Shown here: positions 33,580 to 41,760 of the stretch, in pieces
How positions within the stretch are numbered: position 1 is the stretch's first letter
Layout of the letters: each line of letters opens with the position of its first letter
DNA from: Candidatus Borrarchaeum yapensis
GTDB taxonomy: Archaea; Asgardarchaeota; Sifarchaeia; Borrarchaeales; Borrarchaeaceae
Length of the DNA: 64,000 bases
Reading direction: 5' to 3'
Assembly: GCA_016840515.1 (NCBI GenBank)
Contig: JAEOSF010000014.1
Location: 1 to 64,000, forward strand
Program-made: the position numbers and the translations under genes
Notes under the pieces: generated by a model
What the model was told of the DNA's origin: nothing
Databases searched by the model: none
The model's input: the letters and a program-made list of their open reading frames with translations, nothing else

Positions 33580-34094
33580 GGCAACTCATCTCGCGCGTGC
33601 TGGTTCTTTTCTGCTTTTGCAAATAATTGGTTTAAGGTGGGTTGTATGCCTGCCCAGACCCTCCAGTTGTGGATGGTGGTACGATTGAAAAGGGTAATCT
33701 CACTATCATCGATTTTCTTGCGCTTCTTGGATGTTTTTTTGCTGGATGTTTCTTTTGGAATATGAGTTATCTCACCAATTCCCTCCTTACTAAGAGTCGC
33801 TTGTGAAACGAACTCGGTGTGGGTGGTGATATGATTGATCGTTTTCCCGGTGAATAAATTTGTCTGTGCGGTGGTGAGCGTCCTTTTTTTCTTGTTATTC
33901 CGATGGTTGTTGTTCTTGTGTTGTTTACGCTTTTGAAGAATGATGACCTCGCCCTCGATCAATGATGGGATCTTATATCTGATCGTGGGTTCCTCACTTT
34001 CTTTTGGAACGAGTAAACTGTCATCCCTTATTTCCTCAAGTTCTTGTGTGGTGAGTCGTTTGCCTTTCGAGTTGCCGATTTTCACTTCTGTCAA
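33576..34094 (-). CDS. Basic hypothetical protein downstream of PCNA2
   Basis: About 172 residues. TTG 34094 is taken as the start: it overlaps the PCNA2 stop (TTGA) and lies after GGAGG, so translation is coupled. Central region is Lys/Asn-rich (KRKQHKNNNHRNNKKKR) and may contact DNA. No family recognised. Confidence 0.6.
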   Translation of the reverse strand: MTEVKIGNSKGKRLTTQELEEIRDDSLLVPKESEEPTIRYKIPSLIEGEVIILQKRKQHKNNNHRNNKKKRTLTTAQTNLFTGKTINHITTHTEFVSQATLSKEGIGEITHIPKETSSKKTSKKRKKIDDSEITLFNRTTIHNWRVWAGIQPTLNQLFAKAEKNQHARDELP

Positions 34095-34843
34095 TTGGTT
34101 GCCTCCTGAGAACGATGGGCGAGATAGAAATGGTAATCGGTGAAGTCTATGCAAAACGAAATATTAAGATGGGTGTTGGCTAATGCTAAACGAAACTCCT
34201 GCTTATTGCTAATCACGTTAGCGCATTTCTTAAGGTAATTGAGGGTGTAGATGCCATGAAAGTGTGGTGTGTTATCCTGATGACCATTATCTTGATTCAA
34301 AGATACGTTATGAGAGGCGGTGCTCTCACCTTCAAATGACTCAAATGAAAGCTGATCATAGTCCGATTTGATGGCAACACATTCGCTTGCTACCTCGATG
34401 TCCCTTACTGCTTCTTTCAAGTTCTCGCCCAGAAGGTCGAAGGTGGCATTATACGGTTCGTCTGGAACGGGGAGGTCGGCGATCTCGGTGCTGATGAGAT
34501 GGGTTTTGAAACTACGAGTCATACCATTGTGCCGATAGTTCAGAATGAATTTGTTCTTGGATGTGTCGATCCTGATCTCAATATCGGCATTGGTGGTTAT
34601 CCGTCTGGCAATTTCAAGACAATTAGGAAGGTATATGCCAAAGTTTATCGCTTCATCGCAATGATAGGATGAAAAACATTCTCTTGGGAACACGATGTCG
34701 AACATGGCCGCTTGGGTGTCGTCACAGGTCTTGACATGAAGACCGTTTTGATTGGCATAAAAGCCAACTTCTTTGGTTAGTTTTTGTAGACATTCGAGAG
34801 TCGTTTTCCATGGTCGAATTGACTCTAAAGTCATAACAATCAT
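34091..34843 (-). CDS. PCNA-like sliding clamp 2 (diverged)
   Basis: About 250 residues with the PCNA layout: TLESIRPWKTTLECLQKLTKEVGFYANQNGLHVKTCDDTQAAMFDIVFP, a second domain from about residue 125, and C-terminal NISFCIDFTDYHFYLAHRSQ. It lacks the APRIE-type C-terminal end of PCNA1 and is more diverged. Archaeal clamps can be heterotrimers, so it may assemble with PCNA1 or the host clamp, or form a specialised ring. Own element-type promoter at 34886-34900. Confidence 0.85.
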   Translation of the reverse strand: MIVMTLESIRPWKTTLECLQKLTKEVGFYANQNGLHVKTCDDTQAAMFDIVFPRECFSSYHCDEAINFGIYLPNCLEIARRITTNADIEIRIDTSKNKFILNYRHNGMTRSFKTHLISTEIADLPVPDEPYNATFDLLGENLKEAVRDIEVASECVAIKSDYDQLSFESFEGESTASHNVSLNQDNGHQDNTPHFHGIYTLNYLKKCANVISNKQEFRLALANTHLNISFCIDFTDYHFYLAHRSQEATN

Positions 34844-34885
34844 ATTGATCCCTCAAGTGAAGTCCACTAACCAAGTCTACCTGAC

Positions 34886-34900
34886 TATATAAAGACAACG
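34886..34900 (-). promoter_or_regulatory. Element-type promoter of PCNA2
   Basis: Minus strand CGTTGTCTTTATATA, GT-rich flank plus TATA, 43 bases before the start codon. Confidence 0.65.
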
Positions 34901-34945
34901 TAATTGTGGGGGTGATGGCAGGAGAAAAAAACGACAAAAAAGAAA

Positions 34946-35074
34946 CTACCAAAGAAAGAAGGGGTAACGAACTGTTGCGGGATCGTTGGTTACTCTATGG
35001 TGAAATACGTTCAATACATTTGTAATAGTCCTCGAAGATCGTTTGACAAACTTCTCATTTTTAGAATCAAACAT
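34946..35074 (-). CDS. Possible 42-residue protein
   Basis: ATG 35074 overlaps the stop of the upstream gene and opens a 43-codon frame rich in basic residues (KFVKRSSRTITNVLNVFHHR). No Shine-Dalgarno is visible and no family is recognised, so this is weak. Confidence 0.25.
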   Translation of the reverse strand: MFDSKNEKFVKRSSRTITNVLNVFHHRVTNDPATVRYPFFLW

Positions 35075-35756
35075 GACAGGATGCAACTGTTTCCTTGAAT
35101 TTATTATAGTCGCCTATAATATCTTGGATAGTGCCTTTGTCAATACTTGTTTCATGCGATATTTCTTCGATTGAAAGTTTTTTGAACTCATTTAGAAGGA
35201 TAACATCTAAGTAAGTCCATTGTTTGAAGTTTCTGGATGAAGGATCAAACTTCTCATAGGAGACTGCTAACCATTTTAAATCGCGTTTGGTGTTTTTGAA
35301 AGCAATTTCTGCTGATTTTGTTTCGATTCTGATTATGTCGTTTGTGAAAGGTTCTGATGGATCGCTCGTTTGTAGTTCTTCGAGTTGTTGTCTAAGGATA
35401 AAGCGAAAAACTTCTTTGATGGAGTCGAAAATATGTGCAACAATAGCAACCTCTTGTTCTGTGAGTCTTTTGGTGTTGAGTGGGATATCGCTGAAATCAA
35501 TAAGTTTGATTACGGCGTTTCTGATAGCCTCTTCATGTTTTCCGATAAAGGATAGAATGATGTCATCAAGGGTAAAGACTTCACCGCAAGCCTTGCACTT
35601 ACATTTTAATATGTCGATGTCCAAAACAGTCATTTTTTTGAGTAATGACTCAACTCTTATTTGATTATCTGATTCTTCTTCTGGATCAAGTTCTCCCATA
35701 AGTTCACTTAACTGAATATCGAACCATAGGTCCTGAAGTGTGTCGCAAACACACAA
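35067..35756 (-). CDS. Zinc- and HTH-containing hypothetical protein
   Basis: About 229 residues. A CxC-xx-C cluster (ILKCKCKACGEVFTLDDI) in the first third, a long helical middle, and a C-terminal sigma-like helix-turn-helix (LSIEEISHETSIDKGTIQDIIGDY). Suggests a DNA-binding regulator. No family recognised. Confidence 0.6.
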   Translation of the reverse strand: MCVCDTLQDLWFDIQLSELMGELDPEEESDNQIRVESLLKKMTVLDIDILKCKCKACGEVFTLDDIILSFIGKHEEAIRNAVIKLIDFSDIPLNTKRLTEQEVAIVAHIFDSIKEVFRFILRQQLEELQTSDPSEPFTNDIIRIETKSAEIAFKNTKRDLKWLAVSYEKFDPSSRNFKQWTYLDVILLNEFKKLSIEEISHETSIDKGTIQDIIGDYNKFKETVASCHV

Positions 35757-35805
35757 CTCCCTTATATTGTTATCGTTTGATATTTCATAACACTCTCCTT
35801 TGAAA

Positions 35806-36216
35806 TTAAACGGTTATTGTGTTTGCAAGATCGGGGTGTTGTTTATCCTCGCTGGTATCAAAAAAGAAATCTGCCCACTTGGAAAGCACGGTTTCTACCG
35901 ATTCATCTTTTACCTTGATTATTTTCTCAACAAATTCCTCCATTTCATCGCCATCAAAGTGTCGCCAAGTAGGATGTTGTTTTTTTAGTTTTTCTACTCC
36001 TTTGATGAGTAAAGTGCGATAATCTTCGTCCATTTGCTTATATGTGCCTTCAGCAAGTTTAATTTCTTCTTCTGAAAGTTCATCAAGTGGTAATTGAAGT
36101 TCAATAAAATATTTCGCTCTTCTGATTCCTGCTTTCACTTCGTTACTGTGCTTTAGGAAAAGGGCATCAACAGGTCTTAGTGATTCATAAATATCGCTCA
36201 CAAAATCATCCTCCAA
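35806..36216 (-). CDS. Hypothetical acidic helical protein
   Basis: About 136 residues, helical and acidic (LPLDELSEEEIKLAEGTYKQMDEDY). Shine-Dalgarno GGAGGA just before the ATG and a promoter with TTTTTATAGG at about 36246. No family recognised. Confidence 0.55.
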   Translation of the reverse strand: MEDDFVSDIYESLRPVDALFLKHSNEVKAGIRRAKYFIELQLPLDELSEEEIKLAEGTYKQMDEDYRTLLIKGVEKLKKQHPTWRHFDGDEMEEFVEKIIKVKDESVETVLSKWADFFFDTSEDKQHPDLANTITV

Positions 36217-36354
36217 TACTATCAGTCACAAGGTAATTTTAAATTTACCTATAAAAACTAAGCGTTTATTTTAGGCTATGGTTGGATGAAAAACAACAAA
36301 TGACGAAAAAGGAGAGAGAAAGGCTTTTGCATATTGAGAAAAATAAAAGATGGA

Positions 36355-36495
36355 TTAGTATAAGCCCTCGTTGTAATGATCCTTTATTGTAGCTGGTATT
36401 TCATCAACTTTGTTTATTAAGTCACAGCAGCATGGATCCAAACTACAGTGGCGACAAAGAGCCCCTTTTTTCTTATGAGTTTTTTCCTCGATCAT
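36355..36495 (-). CDS. Very small cysteine-rich protein
   Basis: About 46 residues from ATG 36495 (GGTAC upstream): MIEEKTHKKKGALCRHCSLDPCCCDL, five cysteines and one histidine within 14 residues, probably one zinc site. Own promoter (minus strand CGCTTAGTTTATATA, about 36531-36545). Confidence 0.5.
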   Translation of the reverse strand: MIEEKTHKKKGALCRHCSLDPCCCDLINKVDEIPATIKDHYNEGLY

Positions 36496-36655
36496 TTTTA
36501 TAGTACCTCCATAAGTTTTATTCAAAAAAACTATATAAACTAAGCGCAAAAGGTATTAGTCTAGGTGTAGAAATCTGGGAAAGGAGAAAACCTAAAAAAT
36601 ATATGGCAAAGGATGACACGGGCATTTACTTGGATGAGTAAGGAAAAAAATTAAC

Positions 36656-36958
36656 TCAGAGAACCCACGAAACCGTTGTGGTTTTTTCTGGTGGATCAAC
36701 AAAAGAAGGGATCAGCAAGCTGTCGTTATATGTCCGTACATTTGTCGCTCTGTCGAGGTCGTACAGAAAGCATTGTGGTGTGATGAATACGCGATGAGGA
36801 ATTTTATCCGAGAGGATAAGACGAGTGATGCCCTGAATCGTTTTAACTCGACAAACATCATCGTGAGGGATGATCTCCAACTCTACGGTGTCGGGTGGAT
36901 ACCAAAAGATCGTGCGAATGTTATGAATAAGTTGTGTGTTGATAACTTTCTTCGTAAT
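36656..36958 (-). CDS. Small hypothetical protein, paralogue of the next upstream gene, probable ATT start
   Basis: About 100 residues. The first ATG in frame lies 78 bases inside, but the translated sequence before it (INTQLIHNIRTIFWYPPDTVELE) aligns with INTQLFRNIRFMCFYPPDTIELE of the gene at 37031-37312. The frame opens after a TAA, and the only suitable start is ATT at 36958, seven bases after GGAGG (36966-36970). Shared core also includes V-TI-GI-R-ILS. Function unknown. Confidence 0.6.
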   Translation of the reverse strand: MTKKVINTQLIHNIRTIFWYPPDTVELEIIPHDDVCRVKTIQGITRLILSDKIPHRVFITPQCFLYDLDRATNVRTYNDSLLIPSFVDPPEKTTTVSWVL

Positions 36959-37030
36959 TTAGAATCCTCCACTCATTCTTTTTTCGATGGTGTTTTTGAA
37001 ATCTGATTTGAAGAGAGTGTTATGTTTTTT

Positions 37031-37312
37031 TTAAGATTTGAGTCGTGCTGAGGTATGATGGTAGAAAAACAGGAATTTGTTGATCTTTTTTACTGTAACA
37101 AACTCGGGAAAGTCAAAAGCTATGAGTTCTTGGTTGTTGTTGGTGACTAAGGGGTTTGAGTGCATGGTTAAAATAAAATGAGCGATCCCTGTGAGAGTGA
37201 TTATATGGCAGGTGTTGTTATGGGGGTTGATAGTTTCTAACTCAATGGTGTCTGGCGGATAAAAGCACATAAATCGAATGTTTCGGAACAGTTGAGTGTT
37301 GATGGTTGGCAT
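37031..37312 (-). CDS. Small hypothetical protein, paralogue of 36656-36958
   Basis: About 93 residues, MPTINTQLFRNIRFMCFYPPDTIELE start, then NTCHIITLTGIAHFIL. Beta-rich, no known family. Preserved similarity with its neighbour in sequence but not in bases shows both are under protein-level selection. No antisense gene is needed to explain the open frames on the other strand. Confidence 0.6.
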   Translation of the reverse strand: MPTINTQLFRNIRFMCFYPPDTIELETINPHNNTCHIITLTGIAHFILTMHSNPLVTNNNQELIAFDFPEFVTVKKINKFLFFYHHTSARLKS

Positions 37313-37327
37313 AATTCATGGAACCCC

Positions 37328-37987
37328 CTAATAGCCTCTCATCTTCTCATAGATTTCGTTAACTTTCATTGAATTGTCATCGACAGTACCTTTGAGTTCA
37401 GAGATCGCTTTTTTTAAGGATTCAACCTCTGAGGTACTTGTAGCCTGAGTAGTATCGCCTTTCGATGGATGGAAGGAGTTGAGTTGTTCCTTCAGTCGAT
37501 TAATTTCTAGTTCAAGTGTGTCGATACGAGCTGAGTCGTCGTTTCTAGTGGGGATTTCATTGGTTTTTTCTAGTGTGTGAGCAATATCTTCAACTTCCTT
37601 TAGTCTCTGCGATAAACTATTTACGTTCTCAGATAGTTTGTGTATCTCCTCGTCGGAGATTGAAGAGGGTGGGGTGAGGATGGTCGCTGTGGCACTAAAC
37701 TTTTCGACTTGTTTGATAATTTCTTCGACAAAAGCAGGGCGTACATCGATGTGCTGTTGTTTGACTCTTTTAAGAAGACCAAATTCTTCTTGAGCGTTCA
37801 ACCATTGACTCCATGAGGATTTGTTTGAGGGCGTGGCATCTTTGTTGTAGTCATATCGAATAAGTATCCATTTTTTCCTTACAAGTTCATCGAGTCTTGT
37901 TACGCAATCTTCTAAGCCTTGTTCAACGCCCGAGACACGTTCGTTTAACGTCTTTATTTGTTGTTCTAAGGATTTAGTTTTAGACAA
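37328..37987 (-). CDS. Coiled-coil protein
   Basis: About 219 residues with heptad-rich helices at 1-35 (LEQQIKTLNERVSGVEQGLEDCVTRL), 105-160 and 185-215 and a conserved-looking globular core (KKWILIRYDYNKDATP). TTG start seven bases after GGAGG, overlapping the upstream stop. Probably structural or a dimeric adaptor; no family recognised. Confidence 0.6.
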   Translation of the reverse strand: MSKTKSLEQQIKTLNERVSGVEQGLEDCVTRLDELVRKKWILIRYDYNKDATPSNKSSWSQWLNAQEEFGLLKRVKQQHIDVRPAFVEEIIKQVEKFSATATILTPPSSISDEEIHKLSENVNSLSQRLKEVEDIAHTLEKTNEIPTRNDDSARIDTLELEINRLKEQLNSFHPSKGDTTQATSTSEVESLKKAISELKGTVDDNSMKVNEIYEKMRGY

Positions 37988-38405
37988 AATGACGCCTCCT
38001 GATTGCTTCTGCGATCCCTTGATGGATGTCGCAGAAATGATGCCATGTGCTAGTGGTATAATCTAATTGACTGATCGTGGCCACATCACCACATTCTTCG
38101 CATTCCTGCCACACACGATGCTTTCTCCATCGTATACGTGTGTGTGCATGAGGAAGATCAAAAAAAGTGCTTGTGCGGATGATGACAAGCTTACTCATAT
38201 CTTCATTTGGATAAAACATCCAGCAACCTCGAAGTAAGGCTGGAAAACACTTACTTCGATGGAGAAAAAGGACATAAGCGCGAGTTGAGTTAGGGATATC
38301 TATTGATTGTGTTTCTTCTGAAGACTGTCGAATGTGTTTAATATTCAACATAATTAACATCACGGTGTGTAGTTGTGCGGTCAGTATCTTTTTCACAAAA
38401 GACAT
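37980..38405 (-). CDS. Zinc-binding hypothetical protein
   Basis: About 141 residues. C-terminal CEECGDVATISQLDYTTSTWHHFCDIH gives a Cys3-His type zinc site. The N-terminal 25 residues may be non-coding; an internal ATG could be the true start. No family recognised. Confidence 0.5.
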   Translation of the reverse strand: MSFVKKILTAQLHTVMLIMLNIKHIRQSSEETQSIDIPNSTRAYVLFLHRSKCFPALLRGCWMFYPNEDMSKLVIIRTSTFFDLPHAHTRIRWRKHRVWQECEECGDVATISQLDYTTSTWHHFCDIHQGIAEAIRRRHFV

Positions 38406-38758
38406 AGGCTGACATTCCTTGGAAGAGTTGATCGCGGTGTTGTGTGTATTAATATTAATCTACAATTAAAATACCATTAATGTACTATATAAAGGAATCG
38501 ACTACTTTTGCGAATGAGATTTTTGATTAGTAGGATGTGATATGACGAAATATACTCCAAAAAAAATAATAATCAAATATCTCTTTCGTTTAGAAGTAGA
38601 ATAATATTCTACGTAAAGAAACAAGTAAACAAATCACTTTCGATAAACTCAATACAACATATCAGATTAATAAAAAAATAAGTCAAATTAAAATAATCGT
38701 TTGTTTTAAAAAATTTATATAAATAAAGAACGAGTAAACAACATTGGCATGAAGTGGC
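38406..38758. other. Intergenic divergent promoter region
   Basis: Holds a promoter for the minus-strand block (CCTTTATATAG, about 38484-38496) and the plus-strand TFB2 promoter; AT-rich, no further gene seen. Confidence 0.5.
38703..38722 (+). promoter_or_regulatory. TFB2 promoter with A-rich BRE
   Basis: TTTTAAAAAATTTATATAAA: host-like A-rich flank joined to TATA, about 40 bases before the TFB2 start. Contrasts with the GT-rich flanks of other element promoters. Confidence 0.6.
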
Positions 38759-39793
38759 GTGGTGAAATGTGTGTGCGTGGAAAAATTCTGCAATGAATGC
38801 CGAGGAAATATAGTCCTGAATAAAGGGGTTTACGTTTGTGAAAATTGCGGATTGGAAGTCGCCAAACATTACAAACATTATGTAGATAGTTCTTATCTCA
38901 TTACGATCGAGGGTAGCAGCGGTTGTGACGCGAGGCAGTATGTTGGTCTAGGAAGCAGAAGTGATGTAGTCGGAGGATTAGGAAGTTGTATTGGAAGAGG
39001 TAAGGGGGGGTATGAGACAGACTACAATAAGGTTCCAATTTCAAAAGAAACGGCAACTCGAATGAGACATTTGGATAGAATCTACAATTTCAGGGCTCGG
39101 ATACGTGAAAAAGAGTCTGAATATCGTGTATTGAAGTCGTTAAATCGGACGGTTGCGTTGTTACAAGTTTCACAAGAAACAAAGAAGAGGGCCGCCTATA
39201 TTTACCGTAAAGGAGTTAAGATTCTAGATAAGGATGAAATAACCACACACCCTGTCTGTATGACAGGAGCATTGTTTATCTCGGTGCGAGAGTACGATGA
39301 ACCAATTACATTGCAAGAGATCGCGAGAACGTTTGAGGAGTTAGGGCATAGAGTTCCTGTTAAAAGCGTGTTGAAGGTAGTTGAAAATTTAAAGAGGCTA
39401 CCAGGAGTCAAATTAAAAACCAGAAGAAGTGAGGCATATATTCCTCGACTTGTGAGCAAGATTGTTCGACACCCTGAGGTTGTGGAAAGACTTAAAAAAA
39501 GGAGGCTATCCGCTTCTGGATATCAAGAACAGTTGAAGCATCATGCACTAGCATTATTAGAAAGAATAAGTAGGGAAGAACGTGGGGGGAGGCATCCATT
39601 TGTGTTTGCGGTTTCATCAGTATATGCCGCAGATTTGTTACTCGAAGAGATTCTTGGCAGAAAACATCTGCTCACGCAAAAAATGCTGGCACGCATTACA
39701 GAAGTGGCGCAATATAGCATCCGTGACCATAATACCACCCTATTTAAGAAATGTATCTCGGAACTGAGTAGTACGGAGGCTCCTCTTGCGTGA
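38759..39793 (+). CDS. TFB-like transcription initiation factor (TFB2)
   Basis: About 344 residues. N-terminal zinc ribbon with Cys11, Cys14, Cys27 and Cys30 (CNEC...CENC), GLGSCIGRGKGG linker, then two cyclin-like repeats (ARIREKESEYRVLKSLNRTVALLQV..; HPFVFAVSSVYAADLLLEEI..). Shares with TFB1 the SEYR-LKSL-R core, STHPV/TTHPV and the C-terminal QYSIRDH segment, so both are paralogues distinct from typical host TFB. GTG start at 38759. It lacks TFB1's N-terminal extension and PIP-like tail. One of the few plus-strand genes; its 3' end overlaps the next minus-strand gene. Confidence 0.85.
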   Translation: MVKCVCVEKFCNECRGNIVLNKGVYVCENCGLEVAKHYKHYVDSSYLITIEGSSGCDARQYVGLGSRSDVVGGLGSCIGRGKGGYETDYNKVPISKETATRMRHLDRIYNFRARIREKESEYRVLKSLNRTVALLQVSQETKKRAAYIYRKGVKILDKDEITTHPVCMTGALFISVREYDEPITLQEIARTFEELGHRVPVKSVLKVVENLKRLPGVKLKTRRSEAYIPRLVSKIVRHPEVVERLKKRRLSASGYQEQLKHHALALLERISREERGGRHPFVFAVSSVYAADLLLEEILGRKHLLTQKMLARITEVAQYSIRDHNTTLFKKCISELSSTEAPLA

Positions 39794-40090
39794 GATTTGA
39801 ACTTTGTTGCTATTGTTTGGATATTTTTTGTTTTTCATTTTATCTGGATACAAGATATCGATAATTTTGTCGGGACTGATTATCCCTCGATAGGCAAGTG
39901 TAGAACCAAGCAAAATGGATTTTATCCACTCAGGTAAGGAAAAAGAGAAATATACGCAGTCATCCTGAGTAGAAATTATTTTGTCTTGAATTGCATTAAA
40001 GAGGATTTGAGCTACTTTATCATTGAAGAAAAGGATTGAAGTTAGCCACGTTGGAATGCGTGTTGACGAGTTCGTCAATTTGACTTTCAT
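39740..40090 (-). CDS. Hypothetical protein convergent with TFB2
   Basis: About 116 residues (MKVKLTNSSTRIPTWLTSILFF...SLPEWIKSILLG), helical with a basic C-terminus. Starts five bases after the stop of the 529-residue gene, so it is probably in its transcript. The last about 18 codons overlap the TFB2 3' end on the other strand. Confidence 0.45.
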   Translation of the reverse strand: MKVKLTNSSTRIPTWLTSILFFNDKVAQILFNAIQDKIISTQDDCVYFSFSLPEWIKSILLGSTLAYRGIISPDKIIDILYPDKMKNKKYPNNSNKVQISRKRSLRTTQFRDTFLK

Positions 40091-40095
40091 TAGCC

Positions 40096-41685
40096 TTACT
40101 CAACGGAAAGTACCTCTGTGTTTGATGTTTTGTATAATCGGATGATTTTTTTCCAGATGTCTTGCCAATGTGGGATAAGTTCCTTTTCAGTCTCAGAGAC
40201 GATGAGATCAAAGAACTGTGAAAGGTCTCTCACAAAAAACTTACGAAGAAGTAAGGCATCAATCGTGTCATCAAACGCGAAGATTTCATCAAAGACCATT
40301 GTTTTATTTTCATCTGTACACAGATAAAGTCGCCAACCAAAGGAATTGGGATCAAGTTGCCGAAGGTATTCTTGATTACCTATCGTTAGTGGGTTTTTGT
40401 CCAAGAATTTCTTGACTTGGCCAAAATTATCAAATTCCAATAGTTCCATGATAAAAATCTTGACATGGGAAGGCATGGTATCGGGTAACTTAATATCTGT
40501 GACGGTCATGGGTGGTTCAGGTACGTCTGTTTCGGACTCGACTTCAGACTCGGTTTCTCGACTAATTTCCTGTATCTTTGGATCCTGTGGATGTAAATCG
40601 AGGAATGAGAGATATTCTTCAGAAGTATGGATATTAAATTCGTTTCGCAAGATGAAAATGATGGCATCAACGTCAGAAGCAAAGTTTCTTTCTGGACCAC
40701 ATATCGGTTTTTGATTTTGATAGATCGATGACTTTTGTATAGGACTGAGTTCGTAGGGATACCATCTATTTGTTGAGAGGTCCTGTACCACACGAAAAAC
40801 TCTATCACCGATACGGTAATGGGATTCGTAGTCGTTGTTTTTGAAGAATGGTTTTATAATACTTTCAAGTGTTGTGTTCTCGTGGGACTTGTTAACAGAT
40901 GTTTTTTCCTCCATATGAAGGAATAAGTCACCGATACCTTTCCATAAAACAGCAAAGTCTGACGTATGAGGGAGTTCTAATGATTTAACTATTTCAAAAA
41001 ACCGTTTACAGTCATTAATGAAGAAATAGGAATGGAGTATGGCAGCAAACGCTTCATTCTTCGATTCAAAGATGGGATCAGATTCTTCCTTTGTCACATA
41101 GTATCCTGCTGATGTCGATGACGGGGATATTCGTTTCAGTTCTATGTATTTCCATTGTCCTGTACGGGAACGGACAACCTCAAAGTATAGACCTCCAATT
41201 TCAAGGATGTCACAGCGATTCGGTGTGTTGATCTTCTTTAGGAAGTCGTCAAAGGATTGATGTTGAAAAACGGCCTTGCATAAAACTTGCAAATGAACGG
41301 GCATGGATGTAGGGATGTGCATTTCTTTGTTGGTGGTCTGAGGTAGGGTTTCCGGGATTTGTCTTGGTTGAGTTTCGGGGAGTGATTCTTCTGTTTCCCT
41401 AGTAGAAGTATGTGAGTCATCTTCTTTCATTTCGATTTCTTGAGACCGTTTTGTGTTAGTGATTTCCTTCCTAGTTGCCCTTTTTTCAGTTGTTTTTTCA
41501 AAAACATTTGGAGATAGGTGTTCGATGGCTTTCATTATATTGGAAGTGTTAAAACCTGCTTGTTTGAGTTGCCCAATTAAGCTACGAAGAAAGTCAGGAT
41601 TAGATATATGTTCTTGTAGAGGTTGTAATTGTTCTAAGATCGCTGCAATTTCTTTTTCATCATTAATGGTTGCGAGTTCAGTCAA
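40096..41685 (-). CDS. Hypothetical protein with three tandem repeats
   Basis: About 529 residues. After a low-complexity acidic N-terminal region (to about 120), three related units of about 120 residues follow, each with a beta pattern ending in a W-Y-Y/L motif and a 'DAxxxxLRxxF' helix: FDDFLKKINTP..GGLYFEVVRSRTGQWKYIEL..; IKPFFKNND..YRIGDRVFRVVQDLSTNRWYPYEL..; VKKFLDKNP..GNQEYLRQLDPNSFGWRLYL... No family recognised. Size and repeats suggest a scaffold or binding protein. Confidence 0.6.
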   Translation of the reverse strand: MTELATINDEKEIAAILEQLQPLQEHISNPDFLRSLIGQLKQAGFNTSNIMKAIEHLSPNVFEKTTEKRATRKEITNTKRSQEIEMKEDDSHTSTRETEESLPETQPRQIPETLPQTTNKEMHIPTSMPVHLQVLCKAVFQHQSFDDFLKKINTPNRCDILEIGGLYFEVVRSRTGQWKYIELKRISPSSTSAGYYVTKEESDPIFESKNEAFAAILHSYFFINDCKRFFEIVKSLELPHTSDFAVLWKGIGDLFLHMEEKTSVNKSHENTTLESIIKPFFKNNDYESHYRIGDRVFRVVQDLSTNRWYPYELSPIQKSSIYQNQKPICGPERNFASDVDAIIFILRNEFNIHTSEEYLSFLDLHPQDPKIQEISRETESEVESETDVPEPPMTVTDIKLPDTMPSHVKIFIMELLEFDNFGQVKKFLDKNPLTIGNQEYLRQLDPNSFGWRLYLCTDENKTMVFDEIFAFDDTIDALLLRKFFVRDLSQFFDLIVSETEKELIPHWQDIWKKIIRLYKTSNTEVLSVE

Positions 41686-41760
41686 TAAAACTACCCCTAG
41701 ACAATGATATAGCGCGGTATTTAAACTCCGCTCTTAGAAACAGAAAAAAGTGAGAGAGAG

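Noticed and set aside
36773-37006. A 77-codon plus-strand frame over the small paralogue gene
   Set aside because: The minus-strand gene is supported by protein-level similarity to its neighbour; the plus frame is its shadow.
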